Below, one piece after another: positions 31,668 through 40,122 of a DNA stretch of 43,707 nucleotides (positions within the stretch are counted from its first letter, which is position 1; each line of letters opens with the position of its first letter). Below the pieces are notes generated by a model. It did no database searches and had not been told where the DNA came from. It worked only from the letters and a program-made list of their open reading frames with translations. The DNA lies in NCBI RefSeq assembly GCF_004341385.1, contig NZ_SLXE01000023.1:1-43707 (forward strand), written 5' to 3'. Position numbers and translations under genes: made by a program. The stretch is from Uruburuella suis. GTDB lineage: Bacteria > Pseudomonadota > Gammaproteobacteria > Burkholderiales > Neisseriaceae.

Positions 31668-32723
31668 ATGACTATTTTATCGGACGTTAAAGCTTTAGGA
31701 CAACAAATCTGGTTGGACAACCTCTCGCGCTCGCTGATTCAAAGCGGCGAATTGGCAAAAATGTTGCAGCAAGGCGTGTGCGGTGTCACCTCCAACCCGG
31801 CCATTTTCCAAAAAGCCTTTGCGGGCGATGCACTTTATGCAGACGAAATCGCCGCCCTCAAACAGCAAAACCTCACCGCCAAACAACGCTACGAAACGCT
31901 GGCCATTGCCGATGTGCAGGCCGCTTGCGATGTGTGCCTGCCCGAATTCGAAGCCAGCGGCGGCAAAACCGGCTTTGTCAGCCTTGAAGTATCGCCCGAG
32001 CTGGCGCACGATGCGGCAGGCACCGTGGCCGAAGCCCGCCGCCTGCACGCAGCCATCAACCGTAAAAACGTGTTAATCAAAGTGCCCACCACCGATGCCG
32101 GCGTGGAAGCGCTGCAGCAATTGGTGGCCGACGGCCTCAGCATCAACCTCACCCTGCTGTTTTCGCGCGCCCAAACCCTCAAAGCCTATGCCGCCTATGT
32201 GCGCGGCCTCGAAGCGCGCTTGGCCGAGGGTAAGCCGGTAGACGGCATTCAAGTGGTGGCCAGCTTCTTCTTGTCGCGCATCGACAACGCGCTGGATGCC
32301 ACCCTGCCCGAAGCACTGCAAGGCAAAGTGGCCATCGCTTTGGCCAAAGCCGCTTACGATGATTGGGAAAAATTCTTCAGCAGCCCTGAATTTGCCGGAC
32401 TGGCCGCAAAAGGCGCCAACCGCATGCAACTGCTGTGGGCCTCCACCGGCGTGAAAAACCCGGCCTATCCCGACACGCTTTATGTTGACAGCCTGATTGG
32501 CGCACACACCGTCAACACCGTGCCCGATGCCACTTTGCAAGCCTTTATCGACCACGGCACCGCCAAAGCCACGCTGGCCGACAACACCCAAGAGGCATTC
32601 GCGCAATTGGCTGAAGTCGGCAAATTAGGCATCGACTTGGAAGCCTTGGCCGAGCGCCTGCAACAAGACGGCCTGCAACAATTTTCCGATGCCTTTGAAA
32701 AGCTGCTTCAACCTTTGGCCTAA
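31668..32723 (+). CDS. tal: transaldolase (351 aa)
   Basis: Transfers a dihydroxyacetone unit between sugar phosphates in the pentose phosphate pathway. The Schiff-base Lys138 lies in NVLIKVPTTDAG. Other conserved blocks: the N-terminal WLDNLSRSLI, GVTSNPAIFQKA, FVSLEVSPELAHDAAGTV, GLSINLTLLFS and the RMQLLWASTGVKNP region. It belongs to the ~350-370 aa transaldolase group (TalB-distant) common in beta-proteobacteria and actinobacteria. Divergent from kdsD and followed by its own terminator. Confidence 0.95.
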   Translation: MTILSDVKALGQQIWLDNLSRSLIQSGELAKMLQQGVCGVTSNPAIFQKAFAGDALYADEIAALKQQNLTAKQRYETLAIADVQAACDVCLPEFEASGGKTGFVSLEVSPELAHDAAGTVAEARRLHAAINRKNVLIKVPTTDAGVEALQQLVADGLSINLTLLFSRAQTLKAYAAYVRGLEARLAEGKPVDGIQVVASFFLSRIDNALDATLPEALQGKVAIALAKAAYDDWEKFFSSPEFAGLAAKGANRMQLLWASTGVKNPAYPDTLYVDSLIGAHTVNTVPDATLQAFIDHGTAKATLADNTQEAFAQLAEVGKLGIDLEALAERLQQDGLQQFSDAFEKLLQPLA

Positions 32724-32740
32724 GCGCCCGGCCTTTTATC

Positions 32741-32772
32741 AAAAAGCACGCAAACACATGCGTGCTTTTTTT
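32741..32772 (+). terminator. rho-independent terminator of tal
   Basis: AAAAAGCACGCA and TGCGTGCTTTTT surround AACACA, ending in seven Ts, 18 bases past the stop. Confidence 0.9.
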
Positions 32773-32879
32773 GGTTTTCAGACGGCCTGATGCCTATTTA
32801 ACCATTACCACCAACATAAATTGCACATTCAAACAGCAGCATATTCAGAAACTTATATCCTTGGCTATCATTAGCTTAT

Positions 32880-32906
32880 AGGCCGTCTGAAAGCTTCAGA
32901 CGGCCT
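32880..32906. terminator. inverted DUS pair
   Basis: AGGCCGTCTGAA and its complement surround AGC, 42 bases past the stop of the leftward thioredoxin-like gene. Confidence 0.55.
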
Positions 32907-32948
32907 TTCGGCATCATCAATATCATCATTTAATACCATTATCATCAT

Positions 32949-33458
32949 TTAATGCCATTGATCCGCCAACCATATCCTGCTGCGCAAGCCCCAATAGCTG
33001 CTTACACCGGAAGTGCTGTGAATCAAACGCCCGTTTTTCACCAGCGCCACAGTCGGCGTAACCTGCACCTGCCATTGCTGCGACAACACACCGCGCTCAT
33101 CATTCACATTATCGAAATGCAACTGCTGGCGCTGCATATAAGCGCCCACCTCTTGCGGCGAGCCCGAGCGCAGCGCCACGCCCAGCACCGGCACACCGGC
33201 TTGGTGCAACCGGTTGACCACGGGCGAAGTATAGCGACAAATGCCGCACCAGCTACCCCAGAAATACACCACCACCGTTTGGCCGTCTGAAAGCTCGGCC
33301 AGCGAAGTATGCCGCCCCGATAAAGTATGCACCGGCGCATCCGCCATGCCGGCCGGCTGCACCGGGCGGCGGTACCAATCCACGGCAAAAGCCAGCAAAG
33401 CCACCATAACCAAAGTTTGGGCGACTTGCTTGATCCAATAAACGATTTTTTTACGCAT
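32949..33458 (-). CDS. thioredoxin-like protein disulfide reductase (169 aa)
   Basis: Membrane-anchored periplasmic thiol-disulfide protein. One N-terminal transmembrane helix (QVAQTLVMVALLAFAVDWY, ~11-29), then a thioredoxin fold with active site WCGIC (Cys71, Cys74) and a cis-Pro in QVTPTVALV. It resembles ScsD/TlpA-like proteins rather than DsbA. The start at 33458 (MRKKIVYW) is chosen over the open frame to 33500, which spans a DUS. The redox partner is not in the window. Confidence 0.88.
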   Translation of the reverse strand: MRKKIVYWIKQVAQTLVMVALLAFAVDWYRRPVQPAGMADAPVHTLSGRHTSLAELSDGQTVVVYFWGSWCGICRYTSPVVNRLHQAGVPVLGVALRSGSPQEVGAYMQRQQLHFDNVNDERGVLSQQWQVQVTPTVALVKNGRLIHSTSGVSSYWGLRSRIWLADQWH

Positions 33459-33489
33459 GGTTAAAAAGGCCGTCTGAAAAACCAATAAC

Positions 33490-33514
33490 AAAGCAGGCAT
33501 ACGCCTGCTTTTTC
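33490..33514. terminator. hairpin between glsB-like and thioredoxin-like genes
   Basis: AAAGCAGGC and GCCTGCTTT surround ATAC, with a T-run on the plus strand. It lies 18 bases past the stop of the leftward glsB-like gene. Confidence 0.6.
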
Positions 33515-33531
33515 ACACTCACCTTCGGCAA

Positions 33532-33777
33532 TTATTTCTTAATCACGCGCGTGTAAATCGCCAAAATAATCACTGCGAAAATCGTAGAGGCAATCCAGCC
33601 GGCCGGTTGGCCTGCCTCATACCAGTCCGCTGCCTGGCCTACCCAACCGGCCAAAAGCGCACCACCAATGCCCAGCAAAGTGGTCATAATAAAGCCCAGA
33701 TCGTCTTTGCCCGGGTGCAGCAATTTAGCCAACACACCCACAATAAAACCCACAATAATGGTAACAATCCAACCCAT
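33532..33777 (-). CDS. GlsB/YeaQ/YmgE family membrane protein (81 aa)
   Basis: Small integral membrane protein of the stress-associated GlsB/YeaQ/YmgE family. Three hydrophobic segments: residues ~3-18 (WIVTIIVGFIVGVLAKL), ~28-46 (IMTTLLGIGGALLAGWVG) and ~58-75 (WIASTIFAVIILAIYT). The start at 33777 has GGGAGG upstream; an open frame to 33813 lacks this. Molecular function is not established in the family. Confidence 0.9.
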   Translation of the reverse strand: MGWIVTIIVGFIVGVLAKLLHPGKDDLGFIMTTLLGIGGALLAGWVGQAADWYEAGQPAGWIASTIFAVIILAIYTRVIKK

Positions 33778-33970
33778 TTTTTCCTCCCGATACACTATTG
33801 AAAACAACCGCAAAGCCTGATAAACCGCGCCATTGCGCGCTTTGCGGCAACGGCTTCAATCATACACGTCGCTTGCCTGGCGCCCACGTTCCTTGCATTT
33901 ATTTTCACAAAACAACGAAATTTGATACCCTATGCCGTCATTTTGCGACAAGCCCGCAAAGGCACAATAA

Positions 33971-33995
33971 AAAGCCCCGCATCGTGCGGGGCTTT
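33971..33995 (-). terminator. rho-independent terminator of rplM-rpsI
   Basis: AAAGCCCCGCA and TGCGGGGCTTT surround TCG; on the minus strand it is followed by TTTATTG. It lies 17 bases past the rpsI stop. Confidence 0.85.
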
Positions 33996-34011
33996 GCGAA
34001 ACAACAAATCA

Positions 34012-34404
34012 TTAACGTTTCGAGAATTGTTTGGCGCGACGGGCTTTGCGCAAGCCGAATTTTTTACGTTCCACTTCACGCGCATCGCGGGTAACGAAGC
34101 CGGCTTGTGACAGAGCCGGTTTCAATGCGGCATCATAGTCAATCAGCGCACGGGTGATGCCGTGGCGGATGGCACCTGATTGGCCGGTTTCACCGCCGCC
34201 AACCACGTTGACTTTAATATCGAAAGCTTCGCCGTTTTCGGTCAGCACCAAAGGTTGGCGCACCACCATGCGGCTGGTTTCGCGGGCGAAAAATTCGTCA
34301 ACCGGGCGGCCGTTTACTGTGATTTGGCCGGTGCCTTTTTGCAGAAACACACGAGCCACTGAACTTTTGCGGCGGCCTGTGCCGTAGTAGTATTTACCGT
34401 TCAT
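34012..34404 (-). CDS. rpsI: 30S ribosomal protein S9 (130 aa)
   Basis: Small-subunit head protein whose basic C-terminus reaches the P-site tRNA. The N-terminal GTGRRKSSVARVFLQKGTGQ is conserved, as is the C-terminal RKKFGLRKARRAKQFSKR tail. Length is exactly typical. It follows rplM after 9 bases as the second gene of the conserved L13-S9 operon. Confidence 0.99.
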   Translation of the reverse strand: MNGKYYYGTGRRKSSVARVFLQKGTGQITVNGRPVDEFFARETSRMVVRQPLVLTENGEAFDIKVNVVGGGETGQSGAIRHGITRALIDYDAALKPALSQAGFVTRDAREVERKKFGLRKARRAKQFSKR

Positions 34405-34413
34405 GTCGTGTCC

Positions 34414-34842
34414 TTAGATTTCCAAAACTTTGGGTTGTTGGGCAGCGTGGCCGTGCTCGGCACCGGCATACACTTTCAGCTTTTTAATCATGGCGTAACC
34501 TAAGGGGCCTTTGGGCAACATGCCTTTAACGGCTTTTTCCAAAACGCGCTCGGGAAATTTCTCTTGCATTTCGGTGAAGTTGCGTTCGTAGATGCCGCCG
34601 GGATAGCCTGAGTGGCGGTAGTATTTTTTATCCAGCGCTTTATTGCCGGTTACGCGCAGTTTGTCGGCATTGATAACGATAATGTAATCGCCGGTGTCAA
34701 CGTGCGGAGTGTATTCGGGTTTGTGTTTGCCACGCAGACGGTGAGCGATTTCGGCGGCAACGCGACCCAAAACTTTATCTTGAGCATCGATGACGAACCA
34801 TTCGCGCTTCACCTCGTGCGGTTTAGCTGAAAAGGTTTTCAT
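34414..34842 (-). CDS. rplM: 50S ribosomal protein L13 (142 aa)
   Basis: Early-assembly large-subunit protein. The start at 34842 (MKTFSAKPHEVKREWFVIDAQDK) matches Neisseria L13. The conserved GKHKPEYTPHVDTGDYIIVINADK, KKYYRHSGYPGG and VKGMLPKGPLGYAMIKKLKVYAG blocks are present. The leader lacks an SD: its last bases read ACTCCTCCTT before ATG, which is anti-SD-like. A longer in-frame ATG lies at 34860, but its product would be atypical. Confidence 0.98.
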   Translation of the reverse strand: MKTFSAKPHEVKREWFVIDAQDKVLGRVAAEIAHRLRGKHKPEYTPHVDTGDYIIVINADKLRVTGNKALDKKYYRHSGYPGGIYERNFTEMQEKFPERVLEKAVKGMLPKGPLGYAMIKKLKVYAGAEHGHAAQQPKVLEI

Positions 34843-34990
34843 AAGGAGGAGTCCAAACAAATATATAGAAAGCTGCCGATTTTAGAGATGATTTGATATT
34901 CTGTCAATTAAATTCGGGCAGTCGGAAATATTTCGCCGCCACGGCGGCGCGATGACTACAAAAGTGTTGCATTTCAAGTATGCCGTCATG

Positions 34991-35020
34991 AAAAAAGCAC
35001 CGTTTTGGCGGTGCTTTTTT
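34991..35020 (-). terminator. ssrS: terminator of 6S RNA
   Basis: AAAAAAGCACCG and CGGTGCTTTTTT surround TTTTGG. On the minus strand it follows the 6S RNA 3' end and ends in a T-run. Confidence 0.85.
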
Positions 35021-35021
35021 T

Positions 35022-35195
35022 TCAAATGGGAATCCCCGCAGATGCCGTTCGGGCCTCGATCCGCTTGAACCTTGCTGACAAGGTGGTCACCTCGGGCAGT
35101 TTCGGGTGCATCTGCAAGCAAACGCTCACGCCCACTGCACTCCCGGCAACCTAAAGCGAACGTATTGGTTCAAAGGAATATATGCCTTCACGCAC
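35022..35195 (-). ncRNA. ssrS: 6S RNA
   Basis: The region lies downstream of zapA, the usual location of ssrS in proteobacteria. Its 3' part reads CGGCATCTGCGGGGATTCCC, very close to the 3' end of E. coli 6S RNA, and the preceding AGCAAGGTTCAAG resembles the E. coli central-bubble flank. The 5' part (TTGAACCAATACGTTCGC) can pair with the 3' part. 6S RNA binds sigma-70 holoenzyme as a promoter mimic. The ends are estimates. Confidence 0.85.
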
Positions 35196-35214
35196 ACCGC
35201 AGGGAAAAGAAGCT

Positions 35215-35520
35215 TTACTGGCCGGGCGGCAACTTGGCTAAAGCCTTGTCGCACACCGCTGCCATGTCTGTTATTTTACGCTCAAATTCGCCGATTGCCA
35301 AATCATCTTTCATCGACATTTTCAATAAATCGTGCACCACGTTGAGTGCAGCCATAATGGCGATTTTATCGGTTTCGATAATGCGCCCGCCCTGCTTGAT
35401 GGCATTGATTTTCTGGTTGAGCATATCCACCGCTTGCAGCAGCGTGGCTTTCTCCTCGGGCGGGGTGCCGATATTGAACGCGCGCCCCATAATGGTGATG
35501 CTGATTTGCTCGCTGCTCAT
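35215..35520 (-). CDS. zapA: cell division protein ZapA (101 aa)
   Basis: FtsZ-ring stabilising protein. N-terminal ISITIMGRAFNIGTPPEEKATLLQAVDMLNQKI is the family signature, followed by a coiled-coil helix (KIAIMAALNVVHDLL...). It overlaps the zapB-like gene by ATGA. 6S RNA follows downstream. Confidence 0.95.
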   Translation of the reverse strand: MSSEQISITIMGRAFNIGTPPEEKATLLQAVDMLNQKINAIKQGGRIIETDKIAIMAALNVVHDLLKMSMKDDLAIGEFERKITDMAAVCDKALAKLPPGQ

Positions 35521-35858
35521 TGATTGTCCTCCTCTTCGGCAGCCGCCTCTTGCGGCAAACGCAGCAGCAGGGCGCGGATGCGCTCGGCGCTGCTGCCCAG
35601 CAATTCGCGCTGGCTGTGGTTTTCAGCAAGCAGGGTGTCGATTTTGCTTTGCAAATCTTCTTTCAGCTTGCCCACTTGCACCAGCAGCGCTTCGCTCAAT
35701 TCGTCTACCGCGGCCTGATGTTCGTTTTTTTGCTGCGCCTGCTCGTTTTTCAGACGGCCTATTTCTTCGTGCAAGCGTTTGTTTTCGCTTACCACGGTTT
35801 CAAATTTTTGCGCCAGCCGGTAAACGCTGACTTCCAGTTTTTCCAAAGACTGATTCAT
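35517..35858 (-). CDS. ZapB-like coiled-coil protein (TIGR02449-type, 113 aa)
   Basis: Almost entirely one coiled coil (LEKLEVSVYRLAQKFETVVSENKRLHEEIGRL, continuing to ~residue 85), with an acidic C-terminus (EAAAEEEDNQ). This small family is encoded next to zapA and is thought to act at the division site. The start at 35858 (MNQSLEKLEV) is preferred over 35888. A DUS is translated near 35750. It overlaps zapA by ATGA, so the pair is co-translated. Confidence 0.85.
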   Translation of the reverse strand: MNQSLEKLEVSVYRLAQKFETVVSENKRLHEEIGRLKNEQAQQKNEHQAAVDELSEALLVQVGKLKEDLQSKIDTLLAENHSQRELLGSSAERIRALLLRLPQEAAAEEEDNQ

Positions 35859-35917
35859 AATGCCGCACCTTAATGGGTATGCCGGCAAGCATAAGGGCAG
35901 GATGCGGCGCTGTCAAC

Positions 35918-35949
35918 AAAGGCCGTCTGAATGCGTTCAGACGGCCTTT
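35918..35949 (-). terminator. inverted DUS pair after gpsA
   Basis: AAAGGCCGTCTGAA and its complement surround TGCG, 20 bases past the gpsA stop. Confidence 0.65.
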
Positions 35950-35969
35950 ACACGCTTTTGCGCCAGCGT

Positions 35970-36959
35970 TTATTCAAATCGGGCTTCACGCTCCATCAAG
36001 CGCTCGGCCACTTGCTCGGCGGTTAATTCTTTGCGCAGCAATTGCAACAGCGTTTGCGTGATGGGCATATCGATTTGGTATTTGCAAGCGCTGTTGAACA
36101 CTTCTTCGATGGTGCTCACGCCTTCCGACACATGGCCGATTTCTTTGAGCACTTCGTGCAATTCTTTGCCTTCGGCCAAACCGAGGCCGACGCGGCGGTT
36201 GCGCGAGAGCGCGCCGGTACAGGTGAGAATCAGGTCGCCCACACCGGCCAGCCCCATCATGGTTTTGGGTTGTGCACCCATCGCCACGGCCAAGCGGGTG
36301 ATTTCAGCCAGGCCGCGCGTGACCAAGGCTGCGCGGGCATTGAGGCCATATTCGAGGCCGTCTGAAAGGCCGGTGGCAATTGCCATGATGTTTTTCACGG
36401 CGCCGCCCACGGCCACGCCAATCACATCTTCGCTACCGTAAAGGCGCATCACCTGGGTGTTTAATTCGTGCACCATCTCTTCAATCCAGGCTTTGTTTTC
36501 CGAGGCCAGCACCACGGCACACGGCAGCTGCCGCGCCAGCTCTTGCGCAAAGCTGGGGCCGGACAACACACCGATGCACGGATTATCGGGCAACACATCT
36601 TTCACCACCTGAAAGGTGAGCAGGCCGCTGTCTTGCTCGAAGCCTTTGCAGGCGGTGAGCACGGGCAGATGGCCGGCGTTATGCTCAATCAGCCGCTGCG
36701 CGCTGTCGCGCAGACCGGCCACGGACGTGACCATCAGCACCAGCTCCGAGCCTTGCAACGCAGCGCCCAAATCGGCTTGCATTTGCAAAGCATCCGGAAA
36801 GGCAAAGCCCGGCAGATAGCGCGCATTTTCGCGCGCTTGCGCCAAATCTTGCACATGCTGGGCGTTTCTTGCCCACATGGTGACATCGTGGCCATGCCGG
36901 GCAAAATGTATGGCTAAGGCAGTGCCCCAGGCGCCGGCACCCATTACCGTAATTTTCAT
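35970..36959 (-). CDS. gpsA: glycerol-3-phosphate dehydrogenase [NAD(P)+] (329 aa)
   Basis: Makes sn-glycerol 3-phosphate from DHAP for phospholipid synthesis. Rossmann motif MKITVMGAGAWGTALAIHFARHGHDV at the N-terminus; catalytic Lys in VAVGGAVKNIMAIATG; TRGLAEITRLAVAMGA and the GDLILTCTG block are conserved. The start at 36959 fits the family and has GTGAGA upstream; the frame open to 37028 includes DUS-derived sequence. Confidence 0.97.
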   Translation of the reverse strand: MKITVMGAGAWGTALAIHFARHGHDVTMWARNAQHVQDLAQARENARYLPGFAFPDALQMQADLGAALQGSELVLMVTSVAGLRDSAQRLIEHNAGHLPVLTACKGFEQDSGLLTFQVVKDVLPDNPCIGVLSGPSFAQELARQLPCAVVLASENKAWIEEMVHELNTQVMRLYGSEDVIGVAVGGAVKNIMAIATGLSDGLEYGLNARAALVTRGLAEITRLAVAMGAQPKTMMGLAGVGDLILTCTGALSRNRRVGLGLAEGKELHEVLKEIGHVSEGVSTIEEVFNSACKYQIDMPITQTLLQLLRKELTAEQVAERLMEREARFE

Positions 36960-37111
36960 GTTTTTCTCACTTTGGCAGATTGCCGCCAACTTTAAAACAA
37001 AGCCCCGCCAGAAGCAAGCGCGACGCACTTTTTCAGACGGCCTGTCTGCTATCTATTAAATATTGCCACAAGCTATAGGGTTATTAGCTTTCCACTATCA
37101 CACTCAATGAT

Positions 37112-37159
37112 TTGATTTGGCGCAATCCTTTTTAAACCACGCCCTCTATACTTGCTTCT
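37112..37159 (+). promoter_or_regulatory. candidate FNR-dependent promoter of the cytochrome c peroxidase gene
   Basis: A half-conserved FNR box TTGAT-TTGG-CGCAA lies at 37112-37125 and a -10 element TATACT at 37147-37152. The box centre is about 41 bp before the implied start point, the class II spacing. The gene starts at 37279, leaving a ~120-base leader. Confidence 0.5.
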
Positions 37160-37278
37160 GTAAGCCGAAAAAATAGTTGAGTTTTCAATATCTTCATCAC
37201 TTCTCGGCCGCACCATAAAAAAGACAACAACACCGCATTAAGGCTTTCACGCTTGTATATTGCATAAAGGAACGCATC

Positions 37279-38430
37279 ATGAAAACCACTTTCCGCCTCA
37301 GCACCCTCGCACTGGCTTCTCTTTTGGCTTTGAATGCCTGCCAAGACAAACCGGCCGAGCAAGCTCCCGCCCCGCAAGCCGCCTCCGCTGCCGCGCAAGC
37401 GCCGGCACAATATGACAACAGCAGCGCCAGCGCTGAAGACAAAGACTTGCTTACCAAAGCGCAAGGCATCTTCCAACCGCTGCCGGCACGCGCCGAAATC
37501 GACGCCGCCCAGCCGCTCACCGAAGGCCAAATCCAGCTCGGCCAGCAATTATGGTATGAGCCGCGCCTCTCGCGCGGCAACACCGTAAGCTGCAATTCCT
37601 GCCACAACCTGGCCAGCTACGGCGTGGACAATATGCCCACCAGCCAAGGCTATAAAGGCTTATTTGGCGGCCGCAATTCCCCCACCGCGCTCAACGCCGC
37701 CCTGCTCGGCAGCCAATTTTGGGATGGCCGCGCGGTTGACGTGGAAGAGCAGGCCGGCGGCCCGCTGCTCAATCCGGTGGAAATGGCCATGCCGAGCAAA
37801 GAAGCCGTGGTAGCCAAAATCGCCCACATTCCCGAATATCAAAAAATGTTTAAAGACGTGTATGGCGATGAAAAAGGCCAAATCACGTTTGACAACATCA
37901 CCCATGCCATTGCGGCTTTCGAGCGCACCCTGCTCACGCCCACCCGTTGGGACGATTACCTCAAAGGCAACATCAGCGCGCTCAACGAACAAGAGCGCAA
38001 AGGCTTGAAATCGTTTATGGATAACGGCTGTATTGCCTGCCACGCCGGCGTCACGCTTGGCGGCAATTCGTTCCAAAAATTCGGCCTGGTTGACGGCCCT
38101 TATTGGAAATTCACCGGCAGCAAAAAACATGACGAAGGCCGCTTTGAAGTGACTCAGGCCGAAGATGACAAATATATTTTCCGCGTGCCCGGCCTGCGCA
38201 ACGTAGCCATGACTTACCCCTACTTCTACGATGGCAGCGTGTGGGAGCTCAACAAAGCCGTATCCATTATGGGGCAGGCGCAATTGGGCAAAGCCCTGCC
38301 TGAAGAAGAAGTGGGCAATATCGTGGCCTTCCTTGGCACACTCACCGGCGATGTGCCCGAAAAAGTGCGCGTGCTGCCGATGCTGCCGCCTTCAACCGAC
38401 CCGGCCTCGCGCCCGGATAACGGCAATTAA
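37279..38430 (+). CDS. ccp: di-haem cytochrome c peroxidase, lipoprotein-like (383 aa)
   Basis: Periplasmic reduction of hydrogen peroxide using cytochrome c electrons. Two haem c sites: CNSCH (Cys105-His109) and CIACH (Cys251-His255). The N-terminus looks like a lipoprotein signal (LALNAC, Cys21), followed by an Ala/Pro-rich spacer (~27-45), so it is probably membrane-tethered, as in Neisseria. Conserved blocks GGRNSPTALNAALLGSQFWDGRA and NPVEMAMP are present. SD AAGGA fits. In N. gonorrhoeae this gene is FNR-activated, which agrees with the upstream site. Confidence 0.95.
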   Translation: MKTTFRLSTLALASLLALNACQDKPAEQAPAPQAASAAAQAPAQYDNSSASAEDKDLLTKAQGIFQPLPARAEIDAAQPLTEGQIQLGQQLWYEPRLSRGNTVSCNSCHNLASYGVDNMPTSQGYKGLFGGRNSPTALNAALLGSQFWDGRAVDVEEQAGGPLLNPVEMAMPSKEAVVAKIAHIPEYQKMFKDVYGDEKGQITFDNITHAIAAFERTLLTPTRWDDYLKGNISALNEQERKGLKSFMDNGCIACHAGVTLGGNSFQKFGLVDGPYWKFTGSKKHDEGRFEVTQAEDDKYIFRVPGLRNVAMTYPYFYDGSVWELNKAVSIMGQAQLGKALPEEEVGNIVAFLGTLTGDVPEKVRVLPMLPPSTDPASRPDNGN

Positions 38431-38447
38431 TCATCAAACAAGCACCT

Positions 38448-38489
38448 GCAACACAGGCCGTCTGAAAGCTTTCAGACGGCCTGTGTTGC
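38448..38489. terminator. 42-bp perfect palindrome containing a DUS pair
   Basis: GCAACACAGGCCGTCTGAAAG is followed by its exact complement with no loop. It lies between convergent genes, 18 bases past the ccp stop. Confidence 0.7.
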
Positions 38490-38502
38490 TGTAAATCATT
38501 TT

Positions 38503-38610
38503 TTATACCCATTCAAAAAAGTAAGCTAGCAAAGCGGCGAGCCGCAGACGGTACAAATAGTACGGCAAGGCAAGACAACGAAGTTAGGTTATTTTTTTGG
38601 ATTGGTATTA
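38503..38610. mobile_element. Correia-like MITE, copy C (102 bp)
   Basis: The element runs from TACCCATTC (38506) to GGATTGGTA (ending 38607), flanked on both sides by TTA. It has the same orientation as copy A and the same Correia-like core with a few substitutions. It lies between the ccp palindrome and the MFS gene. Confidence 0.85.
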
Positions 38611-38633
38611 TTTTACAAATGATTGAAAAGCCC

Positions 38634-39833
38634 TCAGCCCGCCTTGCTTTGCGCCAGCGTTTTCGGGCTCGCGGCAAACCAAGCCAGCACACATTCCACC
38701 AGCATCAGCGCCACCAACACCGCCATCGCATCCGACCATGAGTCCAAGTGGTCATACAGCACCCCCATGCCCAAAGGCCCCAGCACCGCAATCAAATAAC
38801 CCACCGATTGCGCCATGCCCGACAAAGAAGCCGATTCATTAATGCTCTGCGTGCGCAACACAAACAGCATCAACACAATCGAAAACACCCCCGAGCCGCC
38901 AATGCCGATCAGCGACACCCACAGCCACATCTGACCCGGCGTGCCCAACCACACCCCCGCCACGCCCGCCAGCAGCAGCAACGAGGCCAGCAAACAAAAC
39001 CGCTGTTTGTGCGTGCTGCGGCCGAATCGCGCCGACACCGCCAATACCCCCGCCAGCGAAGCCGCCTGCAACAGCGAGCTGTAGCCGCCGGCCGCCAGCG
39101 GCGTCATGCCTTTTTCCACCAACACCGAGGGCAGAAAGTTCACAATCGAATAAAACATCACCGACTGAATGCCCATAAACAGGCTGATACACCAAGCCGC
39201 GCGCGAACGCCACACATTCAGCCCGCCCGCCACCGCTTGCGGCTCATCCGCAGCACTCACCACACCTTGCGCACGAATACGCAGCCAAGCCGCCAGCGCC
39301 ACCAGCCCCAACAAGGCCCAAATGCCCAACGACCAACGCCAGTTTTGCCATTGCGCCAACGGCACCGCCACCGCCGCCGCCACCATAGACGACACCGACA
39401 TCGTGGCCGACACTGCCCCCACCACCAAGCCCACGCGCGTAGGCAGGCTGCGCTTGGCCAGCGCCGGCAGCAACACATTGCCCATCGCAATCGCCGCCCC
39501 GATCACCATTGTGCCCGCCAACAACAGCACAGCCGAGGGCAGCACCGAGCGCAATATCATGCCCGCAACCAGCAACACAATTGAGCCGACCAGTACATTT
39601 TCCATACCGAAGCGCCGCGCCAGCCGTGCCGCCAACGGTGAAAACAGCGCAAACGCCAGCATGGGTAAAGCCGCCACCAGCCCGATAAACGAGCCCGACA
39701 CACCTAAATCTTCACGAATAAAGCCTACCACCGGCCCCACCGCCACAATCGGCGTGCGCAAATTGGCCGCCAGCGCAATAATGGCAAATAATAAAAAGCC
39801 GGTAGAAATCCGGCTGCGGGCAGATGAAAGCAT
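38634..39833 (-). CDS. MFS transporter, CynX/NimT-like (399 aa)
   Basis: Twelve-helix major facilitator. The N-terminus (FLLFAIIALAANLRTPIVAVGPVVGFIREDLGVSGSFIGLVAALPMLAFALFSPLAARLARRFG) matches the cyanate/nitroimidazole (CynX/NimT, YeaN) subfamily, including the ANLR start and the loop 2-3 motif ARLARRFG. The substrate is unknown. It is convergent with ccp and separated from it by a palindrome and MITE copy C. Confidence 0.88.
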   Translation of the reverse strand: MLSSARSRISTGFLLFAIIALAANLRTPIVAVGPVVGFIREDLGVSGSFIGLVAALPMLAFALFSPLAARLARRFGMENVLVGSIVLLVAGMILRSVLPSAVLLLAGTMVIGAAIAMGNVLLPALAKRSLPTRVGLVVGAVSATMSVSSMVAAAVAVPLAQWQNWRWSLGIWALLGLVALAAWLRIRAQGVVSAADEPQAVAGGLNVWRSRAAWCISLFMGIQSVMFYSIVNFLPSVLVEKGMTPLAAGGYSSLLQAASLAGVLAVSARFGRSTHKQRFCLLASLLLLAGVAGVWLGTPGQMWLWVSLIGIGGSGVFSIVLMLFVLRTQSINESASLSGMAQSVGYLIAVLGPLGMGVLYDHLDSWSDAMAVLVALMLVECVLAWFAASPKTLAQSKAG

Positions 39834-40122
39834 AATCCAACCTTAAAAATGTTGCCTCAGAGCCGCCGCACACATCAAGCGACAAACTTCAAAAGCATCA
39901 AAAAAGCGCCGTTTCCGGCTACAAAAAACGCATTATAGCCTTTTGCCGCCGCCGCGTTGGCAACACGTTTGTATTTATTGAGCTAGCCGCATCATGCAGG
40001 CAGCCTATGATAGGTAACCCTTGGGCGAAATTGAAAAAGTGACAATGGCGACGGGTTGATGTTAGAGTGAACACTCCTATTGGTTAATGTTGAAAATCAA
40101 AGCTGAAATGAAAGGGGTCGTT
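39834..40122. other. intergenic region upstream of MFS and small lipoprotein genes
   Basis: No gene is seen in 289 bases. It must hold the divergent promoters of the MFS gene and the lipoprotein gene. GGCAAC-like sequence at 39958 is a poor sigma-54 match and was not accepted. No repeat family was recognised. Confidence 0.4.

Noticed and set aside
33798..34094. 98-aa plus-strand frame
   Set aside because: It crosses the rpsI terminator and the antisense of rpsI; no sign of coding constraint.
38748..39584. Long plus-strand frame (278 aa)
   Set aside because: It is antisense to the MFS gene and reads as a low-complexity His/Arg-rich shadow of it.
39955..39975. Possible sigma-54 promoter
   Set aside because: Only the -24 half is partly matched and the -12 GC is missing at the required spacing.
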